Assembly: GCF_900589395.1 (NCBI RefSeq) | Contig: NZ_UUIS01000001.1 | Span: forward strand, 330,460 to 394,459 | Length of the DNA stretch: 64,000 nucleotides | Direction of reading: 5' to 3' | Source of the DNA: Pseudomonas viridiflava | Lineage (GTDB): Bacteria > Pseudomonadota > Gammaproteobacteria > Pseudomonadales > Pseudomonadaceae | Shown here: piece after piece, positions 17,129-24,797 of the stretch | Position numbering within the stretch: position 1 is the stretch's first letter | Layout: every line of letters begins with the position of its first letter | Made by a program: the position numbers and the translations under genes | Notes under the pieces: generated by a model | Told to the model about the DNA's origin: nothing | Database searches by the model: none | Seen by the model: the letters and a program-made list of their open reading frames with translations, nothing else

Positions 17129-18236
17129 ACACGAACACCTTCCTCGAGCCGGCGACAGTGAGAACAAAGCACATCCGTACGCCTTCTACTTAGCCCCTCT
17201 GCCATTGCCTACCGGCATCCGGCCTCACTACTCACAAAACCTGCTGCTGAAACCTGACAATACATATGTAGACCTTATACCAGGCAACGGCCCTTCCGAG
17301 TTTTTCATCCGGACAGCCATGGCCACGACCTTTGGAATCACGCTTGTTTTTTTTCTGGTCGGACTTTTTCTTGGTGTTTATTCCTACCTGCACTTTGGAG
17401 CACCCATTTATGAAGAGCTTTATATTATATTTCTCTCTCACTGGATCGTACCGAGCCTATTGTCAGGCATCGCGCTAATTTATGCGGCCCCCATGATTGA
17501 GGACTTATTTGCCAAAGCCCGTATCTACCCCATGCGCTTCAACCGTCAACGTAGAGAGGTCGCCTATATCGCCCATCATGGTCAGTCACCGCTCATCGTT
17601 CCATGGGAAAGTGTCATCGCTTGTATCAGTAGCGATACCGCAATCACTAAAAATGACGACCAGCAGGATGCCGACTTGATGATTGGCCTGCCTGCTCCTG
17701 ACAAGAACGACGTGGTCTGGCTGACCCTCCCCTGCTACACCGTCGCCGGCGCCTTGAGTGAATGGGAAGCCATTCGTGTTTACATGGAAGAAGGACACAT
17801 ACCAGACCCCCTGTACTTTGGTCTGAGCCGTCTGGAGATCGAGGAAGGCACAGTGGAACACTTTCAGTTGTGCCGTCGAGTTTACCGCGAACATAACGGC
17901 TACCTGATGTATCTGTTCGGTTTCATAGGCCTCCAGGCGCTGGGCGGCTGGACATTGCCTTGCCATCTATCGACCTGGGTCAAGCACTTGCCCAGCACCC
18001 GTTTTCCCAAGTCGATCAAGGAATGGTCAAAACCACTACCGCCTGAACAATGGCAAAAACCGAGCGCCGAGTTGATCGAACAAAGCCAGGCAGTACAGAA
18101 GACACTGCGCAAGGGGCTTAACTTGATCGATCATTTCACAGCACTGTCCCGCGCGCCGACCGCCCCTAAACCCGGCTCGCTTACGGAGCGGCGTAAACGG
18201 CGCAGGGAGGCCAGGTTGCAGAGTGAACAGCACTGA
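17115..18236 (+). CDS. DUF6708 protein, putative immunity protein of the effector
   Basis: 373 residues. A soluble N-terminal part with LPLPTGIRPHYS (29-40) is followed by two transmembrane segments (about 66-92 and 107-125). The conserved PMRFNRQRREVAYI motif is at 139-152, followed by a cytoplasmic domain and a basic C-terminal tail. I recognise this as the DUF6708 type that accompanies VasX-like toxins. ATG 17115 overlaps the end of the effector gene by 14 bp, so the two are co-translated. Location in the inner membrane suits protection against a pore-forming toxin. The immunity function is inferred from position, not shown. Confidence 0.8.
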   Translation: MIINKHEHLPRAGDSENKAHPYAFYLAPLPLPTGIRPHYSQNLLLKPDNTYVDLIPGNGPSEFFIRTAMATTFGITLVFFLVGLFLGVYSYLHFGAPIYEELYIIFLSHWIVPSLLSGIALIYAAPMIEDLFAKARIYPMRFNRQRREVAYIAHHGQSPLIVPWESVIACISSDTAITKNDDQQDADLMIGLPAPDKNDVVWLTLPCYTVAGALSEWEAIRVYMEEGHIPDPLYFGLSRLEIEEGTVEHFQLCRRVYREHNGYLMYLFGFIGLQALGGWTLPCHLSTWVKHLPSTRFPKSIKEWSKPLPPEQWQKPSAELIEQSQAVQKTLRKGLNLIDHFTALSRAPTAPKPGSLTERRKRRREARLQSEQH

Positions 18237-18304
18237 CACTTGCCGATGATCAGCTTACCGACCGGCATCCTCATCTGTTTTCGCCGTAAAAGCTGCGCTC
18301 AAGC

Positions 18305-18574
18305 CTAGGGTCTGTTGTCGTTTCAGCACGAGCCGCGTTGCTGGGCTCAATCTCGCCAGGCCAGGCGGAGGACGCAGAAAAGGGTCACTCCCTTTACAAG
18401 TCCTCCAACACCGCATGGCGAGATTGGGCACGCAACCCGACGGGCCGGGCCTGTTTTGCCGCGAGACTGCGTTACTCGCCACTCATCTGGAATGACCAGA
18501 CTTCGCGGCTCCTGCCTTGCCTCGCGGCAAAACGGGCGCCGGCGCGGCCGTGATGAAACGGCAACAGCCCCTAA
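18305..18574. mobile_element. MITE-like element with nested inverted repeats
   Basis: A 270-bp element bounded by 26-bp terminal inverted repeats (left 18305-18330, beginning CTAGGGTCTGTTG; right 18549-18574, reading TTAGGGGCTGTTG on the minus strand) that match at 22 of 26 positions. CTA trinucleotides sit at both outer edges (18305-18307 and 18571-18573), like a short target duplication. Inside are two more inverted repeats: GCTCAATCTCGCCA (18345-18358) against its complement ending near 18430, and TTTTGCCGCGAG (18454-18465) against CTCGCGGCAAAA (18521-18532). No transposase frame is present. Confidence 0.6.
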
Positions 18575-18715
18575 TGCCGACCCTTCGTAAAATTGTGCCG
18601 CCCTGTTAATTTTTGTGAGCGCTTCGCACTCAATCGCGAGCAAGCGCCCTCCCACAGGTTGTGTTCCAGGCAGACATTGGTAGATACGTTTTAACTGATC
18701 GGCATTACGCCCTGA
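18575..18715. other. Intergenic DNA between the MITE-like element and leader copy B
   Basis: I see no gene, RNA or clear terminator here. Together with 18237-18304 this leaves the two DUF6708 genes separated by about 590 bp, most of it the MITE-like element and the leader. Confidence 0.5.
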
Positions 18716-18841
18716 CCTGACTTTTCTGCAATGGCTGTAGGGCTATTCCGAAACGCAGGTTGACGTCTTGTTTGTCCCGGCGGCTGTGCCGAGTATCGCG
18801 TCTTGCTCATTTTCAAGGCGCACCGCATGCCCAGTTTCGAA
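18716..18841 (+). repeat. Duplicated leader, copy B (before the second DUF6708 gene)
   Basis: The partner of 12683-12809. The first 46 bases (18716-18761) are identical to copy A, and similarity continues past the ATG at 18827. Because it sits directly before a gene, it probably supplies that gene's own promoter and translation start. Confidence 0.85.
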
Positions 18842-19912
18842 CCCGATTCCATGCAAGACACTGCTCCCTTGGAAACAGAGGATGCTATATGCAAAGACAG
18901 CATCAGCGTGTCGCCCTTTCCACTGCCTACCGGTTTTCGTGCCTATCGATCACCGAAGCTCAGCCTGCCAGATGACAACGAGGTCTATCTTGATTTCACC
19001 CCAAAGGTGCGGCTTCCCGAGCGAGTGATTCGCCGTTATCTGGGCTTTGCGCTCGGCCTGATCGCGATTTATCTGGCCTACTCCCTTGCGCTCGACATTA
19101 TCAGCCTCACGGGGCAACGCCCGGCCTTTGAAAGGTTGCGCGGCTTGCTGGCGGACGATGGCTGGCTCATCAGCGTCGGGGCGTTCATCGCCTTCATATT
19201 GATCAGCTCGGTCCTGCGAGGCATCTGGGTATGGACACGCCCCTATCCGATGCGCTTCAACCGCCAGCGTCGCGAGATGGCCTACATTGCCAATGCTGAC
19301 CAACGGACGCGGTTCATTGCCTGGGAGAATATCGGTGCGTTTGTCAGAGGAACGGACATTCCTACCTCTTTGCTCGCGGAGCCTATCAGGATCTATACGC
19401 TCAACTTGATACTCTTTGCTGAAGACGATGCTGAAACGAACATATTTCTTTCATCCCACTCAAGCCTGGAGAAGGCCATGGGCGAATGGGAAAGTATCCG
19501 GATTTTCATGGAGAGAGGCCGCAAATACTTGCCCGCCGATTCCGTGGCGCATGATGCAATGGGAGGCACGCTTGAGCATCTTCATATACTCCGCGATCTA
19601 TACAAGCAAGGCAGTTACCTGCGTTACCTGTTGGTTTTCATCCCGCTCAACCTGCTCGCGGGCGGGACGCTCCCCTTTCATATCGCCCGCTGGATCAAGA
19701 AACTGCCCCGGGTCGAGCACTCGAAAGAGATGCGCGAATGGTCGCAAGCGATACCGTCCAGATCATGGAAACGCCCGGATGAGTTGTTCCGTGAGCTCAC
19801 CCTGGAAAGACTTGAGTACCTCAATACGGGCAAGACGCTGATGGACTATCAACGCGAATGCCTGGAGTTAGTACGTCTGGAGGACGAAGCTTCCGAGGAG
19901 GGCAATTCGTAA
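18827..19912 (+). CDS. Second DUF6708 protein, apparently orphan immunity paralogue
   Basis: 361 residues. Shares the architecture of the first DUF6708 protein: an N-terminal region with PFPLPTGFRAYRSPK (30-44), two transmembrane segments (about 71-92 and 113-135), the PMRFNRQRREMAYI motif (141-154) and a similar C-terminal domain with a GTLPFHIARWIKKLP segment corresponding to GWTLPCHLSTWVKHLP in the first. Overall divergence is considerable. No toxin gene precedes it; instead it has its own copy of the cluster leader. ATG 18827 corresponds exactly to the adaptor gene's start in the leader alignment and is preferred to the ATG at 18803. Confidence 0.78.
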   Translation: MPSFEPDSMQDTAPLETEDAICKDSISVSPFPLPTGFRAYRSPKLSLPDDNEVYLDFTPKVRLPERVIRRYLGFALGLIAIYLAYSLALDIISLTGQRPAFERLRGLLADDGWLISVGAFIAFILISSVLRGIWVWTRPYPMRFNRQRREMAYIANADQRTRFIAWENIGAFVRGTDIPTSLLAEPIRIYTLNLILFAEDDAETNIFLSSHSSLEKAMGEWESIRIFMERGRKYLPADSVAHDAMGGTLEHLHILRDLYKQGSYLRYLLVFIPLNLLAGGTLPFHIARWIKKLPRVEHSKEMREWSQAIPSRSWKRPDELFRELTLERLEYLNTGKTLMDYQRECLELVRLEDEASEEGNS

Positions 19913-20014
19913 CAACAAATTGCATCACCCTCAGCAAACGATAATCCCTCTTATTCAAACCGGCCGGGGCTGTTAAGCTTGCCCGCCCTGAGGTTTGGCT
20001 GTTTGCAGAGTGCT

Positions 20015-21442
20015 ATGACTGTGCCGTTGCGTTCATCCCTGGCGTTGCTGTTGGCCTTGGTCCTGACCGGGTGCGAGGACGCGCCGCGTTTCACCCAGGC
20101 CGAGCCGGGGGAGGCGTTGTCGGGGGGTGCCACGACCGTGCAGCGCAGCGACAAGCATGCCTTTTCCCTGCCATCGGCCAATCTGCCACCGGTCAAGCGG
20201 GTGGACTTCAGCGTCGGCAACAGTTTTTTCCGCAACCCCTGGGTCATTGCCCCGTCGACCACCACGGCGCGCGACGGGCTGGGGCCGTTGTTCAATACCA
20301 ATGGTTGCCAGAACTGCCATATTCGCGATGGCCGTGGTCACCCGCCAGAACCTGGCGACAGCAATGCGGTGTCGATGCTGGTCCGGCTGTCGATTCCCGA
20401 CAGCGCCGGCTCGCCCGAGGTGCTGCAGCGTGTCGGGGTGGTGCCGGAGCCGGTGTATGGCATGCAGTTGCAGGACATGGCGGTGCCCGGTGTCGTGCCT
20501 GAAGGCAAGATACGGGTCGAGTACGACCCATTGACCGTGCACTTTCGCGACGGCATGCAGGTGCAACTGCGTCAGCCCACGCTGAGCATGACCCAGCTCG
20601 GTTATGGTCCGCTGCACCCTGACACCCACATTTCGGTGCGCATCGCCCCGCCGATGATCGGCCTGGGCCTGCTCGAAGCCATTCCTGAAGCCGCCATCCT
20701 GGCCAATGCCGACCCTGACAATCAGGATGGCGATGCCATTTCCGGGCGGCCTAACTGGGTCTGGGACGAAGCGCGCCAACAGGTTGCACTGGGGCGTTTT
20801 GGCTGGAAGGCCGGGCAACCCACGCTCAACCAGCAGAATGCCCATGCTTTTTCCGGGGACCTGGGCCTGACCACGCGCCTGCTGCCGTTCGATGACTGCA
20901 CACCGGCACAGACCGCCTGCCTGCAAGCGCCCAACGGCAATGGACCGCAGGGTGAGCCGGAGGTCAGCGACAATATCCTGCGCCTGATCGAGTTCTATAC
21001 CCGCAACCTGGGTGTTCCGGCTCGTCGCCAGGTCGATGATCCTCAAGTGCTGGCCGGCAAGAACCTGTTTTTCAAGGCTGGCTGCCAGCAATGCCACACA
21101 CCGCAATTCACCACCCGCGCCGATGCCGCAGAGCCTGAACTGGCCAACCAGGTCATTCGGCCTTATACCGACCTGTTATTGCATGACATGGGCGAAGGCC
21201 TGGCCGACAATCGCAGCGAATTCCAGGCCACCGGCCGTGAATGGCGTACGCCACCGTTATGGGGCCTGGGCCTGACCCAGACTGTCAGCGGGCATACCCA
21301 GCTGCTGCACGATGGCCGGGCCCGCAATGTGCTCGAAGCGATTCTCTGGCACGGTGGCGAGGCCCAGGCGGCGCAGCGGCAAGTATTGGCGTTCGATGCA
21401 CAACAAAGGGCAGCCTTGCTGGCCTTCCTGAATTCATTATGA
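20015..21442 (+). CDS. Di-haem oxidoreductase-like lipoprotein (DUF1111)
   Basis: 475 residues. The lipobox LTGC gives lipidation at Cys20. Two c-type haem motifs are present: CQNCH (98-102) in the N-terminal half and CQQCH (about 356-360) in the C-terminal half, the arrangement of the di-haem thiol oxidoreductase-like DUF1111 family related to MauG/cytochrome c peroxidases. It is followed by an imelysin lipoprotein and a DUF1513 protein in one operon, a set seen together in pseudomonads and thought to act in periplasmic iron handling. The precise reaction is unknown. ATG 20015 is chosen because the signal peptide starts there. Confidence 0.87.
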   Translation: MTVPLRSSLALLLALVLTGCEDAPRFTQAEPGEALSGGATTVQRSDKHAFSLPSANLPPVKRVDFSVGNSFFRNPWVIAPSTTTARDGLGPLFNTNGCQNCHIRDGRGHPPEPGDSNAVSMLVRLSIPDSAGSPEVLQRVGVVPEPVYGMQLQDMAVPGVVPEGKIRVEYDPLTVHFRDGMQVQLRQPTLSMTQLGYGPLHPDTHISVRIAPPMIGLGLLEAIPEAAILANADPDNQDGDAISGRPNWVWDEARQQVALGRFGWKAGQPTLNQQNAHAFSGDLGLTTRLLPFDDCTPAQTACLQAPNGNGPQGEPEVSDNILRLIEFYTRNLGVPARRQVDDPQVLAGKNLFFKAGCQQCHTPQFTTRADAAEPELANQVIRPYTDLLLHDMGEGLADNRSEFQATGREWRTPPLWGLGLTQTVSGHTQLLHDGRARNVLEAILWHGGEAQAAQRQVLAFDAQQRAALLAFLNSL

Positions 21443-21470
21443 TTGCGTCCCTTTAACCAAGGAGCCAGAG

Positions 21471-22535
21471 ATGTTCCGTCCCAAATTGCTGTTCACCGGC
21501 CTTGCAGCCCTGGCCCTGGGTGCCTGTACACCCGCCGACCCGCAGGCGGTCACCTCGGCGGCCATTGCCAAGCAGGTGATTCTGCCCACCTACAGCCGCT
21601 GGGTCGAAGCTGACCGCCAGTTGGCGACCAGCGCCCTGGCGTTCTGCCAAGGCAAGACCGACCTGCAAAGCGCGCGTGCCGACTTTCTCAAGGCCCAGAA
21701 AAGCTGGGCAGAGCTGCAGCCCTTGCTGATCGGTCCGCTGGCCGAGGGCAACCGTGCCTGGCAGGTACAGTTCTGGCCTGACAAGAAAAACCTGGTCGGT
21801 CGTCAGGTCGAACAACTGGTTACGGCCCAGCCGGCAATCAGCGTCGATGAACTGACCAAGGCCAGCGTCGTGGTGCAAGGCCTGTCGGCCTACGAGTACA
21901 TCCTGTTCGATGCCAATATCGACATGGCCAATGCCGAACAGAAAGCCCGTTACTGCCCGTTGCTGACAGCCATCGGTGAGCGCCAGAAGGCCCTGGCCGA
22001 AGAGATCCTCAATAGCTGGAACAGCACCGACGGCATGCTCGCGCAGTTGAGCAAGTTCCCCAACCAGCGCTATGCCGACTCACACGAGGCCATCGCTGAA
22101 CTGCTGCGCGTGCAGGTCACGGCGCTCGATACGCTGAAGAAGAAACTCGGCACGCCATTGGGTCGTCAGTCCAAGGGCGTCCCGCAACCCTTCCAGGCCG
22201 ATGCGTGGCGCAGCCAGGCGTCGTTGAGCAGCCTGCAAGCCAGCCTGGGCAGCGCCCAGGCGGTCTGGGCCGGGGTCGACAACAAGGGCTTGCGCGGCCT
22301 GTTGAGTCGCGAGCAGAAACCATTGGCCGACAAGATCGATGCCGCGTATGCCGCCAGCCAAAAGCTGCTCTCGCAACTGACCCCGCCGCTGGCCGATCTG
22401 CTGGCCAGCGAGGCCGGGCGCCAGCAGCTCAATGCTTTCTATGACAGCCTCAACGTGGTGCACCGCCTGCAGGAAGGCGAACTGGCCAAGGCGCTGGGCA
22501 TCCAGTTGGGCTTCAACGCCAACGACGGCGACTGA
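21471..22535 (+). CDS. Imelysin-family lipoprotein with altered motif
   Basis: 354 residues. AAGGAG precedes ATG 21471. The signal peptide ends in LGAC (Cys19). The fold is the all-helical imelysin type, a shorter relative of IcmP. At the position of the GxHxxE motif the sequence reads GLSAYE, so histidine is replaced by serine, which argues against a metalloprotease function and may change metal binding. It lies 28 bp after the di-haem gene and 14 bp before the DUF1513 gene, so the three are surely co-transcribed. Confidence 0.83.
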   Translation: MFRPKLLFTGLAALALGACTPADPQAVTSAAIAKQVILPTYSRWVEADRQLATSALAFCQGKTDLQSARADFLKAQKSWAELQPLLIGPLAEGNRAWQVQFWPDKKNLVGRQVEQLVTAQPAISVDELTKASVVVQGLSAYEYILFDANIDMANAEQKARYCPLLTAIGERQKALAEEILNSWNSTDGMLAQLSKFPNQRYADSHEAIAELLRVQVTALDTLKKKLGTPLGRQSKGVPQPFQADAWRSQASLSSLQASLGSAQAVWAGVDNKGLRGLLSREQKPLADKIDAAYAASQKLLSQLTPPLADLLASEAGRQQLNAFYDSLNVVHRLQEGELAKALGIQLGFNANDGD

Positions 22536-22549
22536 TCGGGAGAATACAG

Positions 22550-23686
22550 ATGATGTTGCGACGTCAGGCCCTGGCCCTGGGCAGCCTGTTGCTCAGTGCC
22601 GTTACGCTGGGTGGCTGGACCCTGTCCCGGTACAAGAGCAGCAGTGCGCTGTTGCTGTCTGCGCGCGACGACGCCGACGGCAAACACTATGCCGTGGGGT
22701 ACCAGCTCGACGGCAAGGCGGTTTTTGCCACCGAGGTGCGCCTGCGTTGCCACGACATCATCAATCACCCCAGCCTGCCGCTGGCGGTGTTCATCGCCAG
22801 GCGACCTGGAACGGAAAGCTACCTGATCGACCTGCGTGACGGCCGCCTGCTGCAAACCATCGTGTCGCCACCGGGCCGGCACTTTTATGGTCACGCCGTG
22901 ATTCATCAGCAAGGCGAATGGTTATATGCCACTGAAAACGATACCCGCGACCCCGGGCGTGGCGTATTGGGCATCTATCGTTTCGTCAATGAACGGCTGG
23001 TCCGCGACGGGGAAATCGCCACTCACGGCATAGGCCCTCATCAGGTCTCGTGGATGCCCGATGGCGAAACCCTGATCGTGGCCAATGGCGGTATCCGCAC
23101 CGAAGCCGAAAGCCGCGTTGAAATGAACCTGGATGCCATGCAACCCAGCCTGGTATTGATGCAGCGCGACGGAACCCTGTTGAGCAAGGAAACCCTGGCG
23201 CAGCCGATGAACAGCGTTCGCCACCTGGCGGTCGCCCGTGACGGCACTATCGTCGCCGGGCAGCAATTCATGGGTGACGCCCAGGAGACGGCCGAGCTCT
23301 TGGCGATCAAGCGACCCGGCCAGCCTTTTCAAGGCTTCCCGGTGGCCGAGGCGCAACTGCGCGCCATGAACCATTACACCGCCAGCGTCGCCATCCACGA
23401 CGACCTGCGCCTGGTGGCACTCACCGCACCACGCGCCAACCGCCTGTTCATCTGGGACCTGGACAGCGGTGCTCTGCGGCTTGATGCGTCAATGCCTGAT
23501 TGCGCGGGCGTGGGCGCTGTCAGCGACGGTTTCGTGGTCACGTCCGGGCAGGGACGCTGCCGCTTCTATGATTGCCGCCAGCAGGATTTACAGGCCCGGC
23601 CACTGGACCTGCCAGGTGCGTTCTGGGACAACCATTTACATCTGTCTAGTGTGGCGAATCGCACGTTGGCTGCAGCGCAGTCCTGA
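22550..23686 (+). CDS. DUF1513 periplasmic protein
   Basis: 378 residues with an N-terminal signal (MMLRRQALALGSLLLS) whose Arg-Arg pair could direct it to the Tat pathway. The body looks like a seven-bladed beta-propeller, with recurring segments such as GRGVLGIYRF, GIGPHQVSWMPDGETLIVAN and HLAVARDGTIVAGQQ. The family is DUF1513, regularly encoded beside imelysin and DUF1111 genes. Function is unknown beyond this association. Its 3' end overlaps the convergent PspA-like gene by 41 bp. ATG 22550 and ATG 22553 are both possible starts. Confidence 0.82.
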   Translation: MMLRRQALALGSLLLSAVTLGGWTLSRYKSSSALLLSARDDADGKHYAVGYQLDGKAVFATEVRLRCHDIINHPSLPLAVFIARRPGTESYLIDLRDGRLLQTIVSPPGRHFYGHAVIHQQGEWLYATENDTRDPGRGVLGIYRFVNERLVRDGEIATHGIGPHQVSWMPDGETLIVANGGIRTEAESRVEMNLDAMQPSLVLMQRDGTLLSKETLAQPMNSVRHLAVARDGTIVAGQQFMGDAQETAELLAIKRPGQPFQGFPVAEAQLRAMNHYTASVAIHDDLRLVALTAPRANRLFIWDLDSGALRLDASMPDCAGVGAVSDGFVVTSGQGRCRFYDCRQQDLQARPLDLPGAFWDNHLHLSSVANRTLAAAQS

Positions 23687-24341
23687 TACGTGCCAGCACC
23701 GCGTGGGCATCGGACTCGTCGGGAATGATCAGCGGCTCGCGCAATCGTTGTTCAAGACACGGATCGCGCAGGCAGAGCTGGTTCTGGGTGTCGAGGTGTG
23801 CGGCAGCCTCCCTCTGGCGCTGACAGATAGCATCGAGCGAATCTGCCACCGCCTGAAAATGGGCGCTCGCATCGCAAGTGGCGGATGAAGGCAGTCGTCT
23901 TGTTTCAGGCATGCGCAACGCGTCGATCTGACGCCTGAGCGCCTGCAGCTCGCTTTCGCCGCGCTCCAGCGACGTGCGCAGCGTATCTACACTGGCGGCG
24001 TACTGCCTGGCGACCCGCTCATCTTCGTCCAGCACCCGCTCCAGCCTGCCGATGTGGGCAGCCAGGTCCAGCGCAAGATCATGATGCCCAAGGACCAAGG
24101 CTTGCTGGACACTGCCCGTCAGCTCAGCGAGGCGACCGGCAGTCTGCCCGGCCTCCCGGGCAGCCAGAATATGCTTGGTCATCAGATTGGCGAGGCTCGA
24201 GCGGCCCATACCCACCTGCATCTGGGCTTCACAGAGTTCCTGATCAAGGATTCGCAATGCCTCATGAAACATGATGGCGTCGGATTCATCATGGCCGCGC
24301 CCGCGTAAGGCGATCAATATTTTTGTCCAGATCAGGCCCAT
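23646..24341 (-). CDS. PspA/IM30-like coiled-coil protein
   Basis: 231 residues, almost entirely helical. The N-terminal MGLIWTKILIALRGRGHDESDAI is like the amphipathic membrane-binding start of PspA-type proteins, followed by long heptad-bearing helices (about 60-165). PspA-family proteins bind and stabilise the inner membrane under stress. Similarity is moderate and no pspBC genes accompany it, so 'PspA-like' is the safe label. ATG 24341 is preceded by AAGGGA. The longer open frame upstream (to 24563) lacks a plausible start and crosses a terminator. Confidence 0.65.
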   Translation of the reverse strand: MGLIWTKILIALRGRGHDESDAIMFHEALRILDQELCEAQMQVGMGRSSLANLMTKHILAAREAGQTAGRLAELTGSVQQALVLGHHDLALDLAAHIGRLERVLDEDERVARQYAASVDTLRTSLERGESELQALRRQIDALRMPETRRLPSSATCDASAHFQAVADSLDAICQRQREAAAHLDTQNQLCLRDPCLEQRLREPLIIPDESDAHAVLARIRTALQPTCDSPH

Positions 24342-24522
24342 GGCAATTCCCTTGTGCACAGCCGCGAAATGAATGAAAACGAACGTTACGGCAGGTAAGG
24401 GAAAACGATGACACAAGAGAAGGGACAGATATGCCGGAAATTCCCCACCAGAAAAGTAAGAAATTTCCACGCGACTTGAAGTTTTATCCAGGCCAAAGAC
24501 AACACATCGGCCAGACGTGAAA

Positions 24523-24551
24523 AAGCCCCGGGCGCGAAACGCTCGGGGCTT
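24523..24551. terminator. Intrinsic terminator between the small secreted protein and the PspA-like gene
   Basis: AAGCCCCG(G)GCG - CGAAA - CGC(T)CGGGGCTT forms a long stem. It lies 19 bp after the end of the small secreted-protein gene (minus strand) and should end the methyltransferase-inaA transcript. Confidence 0.75.
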
Positions 24552-24569
24552 GTCGGGTGACACATGGGT

Positions 24570-24797
24570 TCAACCTCGCTGGCCGGTGCCCTGGGTCATG
24601 CTGTAGAGAAACAACAGCAGATCATGATCGGGCTGCACCAGCGATTGCGGCTTGGCCACACGTGGCAAGGGGCAAAACCCCTCGCCGTGCGAGGCACTGA
24701 TAATCCGGGTGGCCGGCTGTTCCCAGGCCGCCATGGCCATGGTTGCCGTTGCCAGGGCTGCCACCACGAATAAACCTCGAGCCATTTCTAGCTTCAT
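24570..24797 (-). CDS. Small secreted protein downstream of inaA
   Basis: 75 residues. A signal peptide (MARGLFVVAALATATMAMA from residue 5) is followed by a short mature part with a single cysteine (GEGFCPLP). Its ATG overlaps the inaA stop by one base (TAATG), so it is translationally coupled. Another ATG at 24785 would remove the first four residues. I recognise no family. Co-expression with inaA and ColR control would imply an envelope-stress role, but this is inference. Confidence 0.6.
   Translation of the reverse strand: MKLEMARGLFVVAALATATMAMAAWEQPATRIISASHGEGFCPLPRVAKPQSLVQPDHDLLLFLYSMTQGTGQRG

Noticed and set aside
18237..18655. Small open frames within the MITE-like element
   Set aside because: They arise from the palindromic GC-rich sequence, lack ribosome-binding sites and have no similarity to each other or to transposases.
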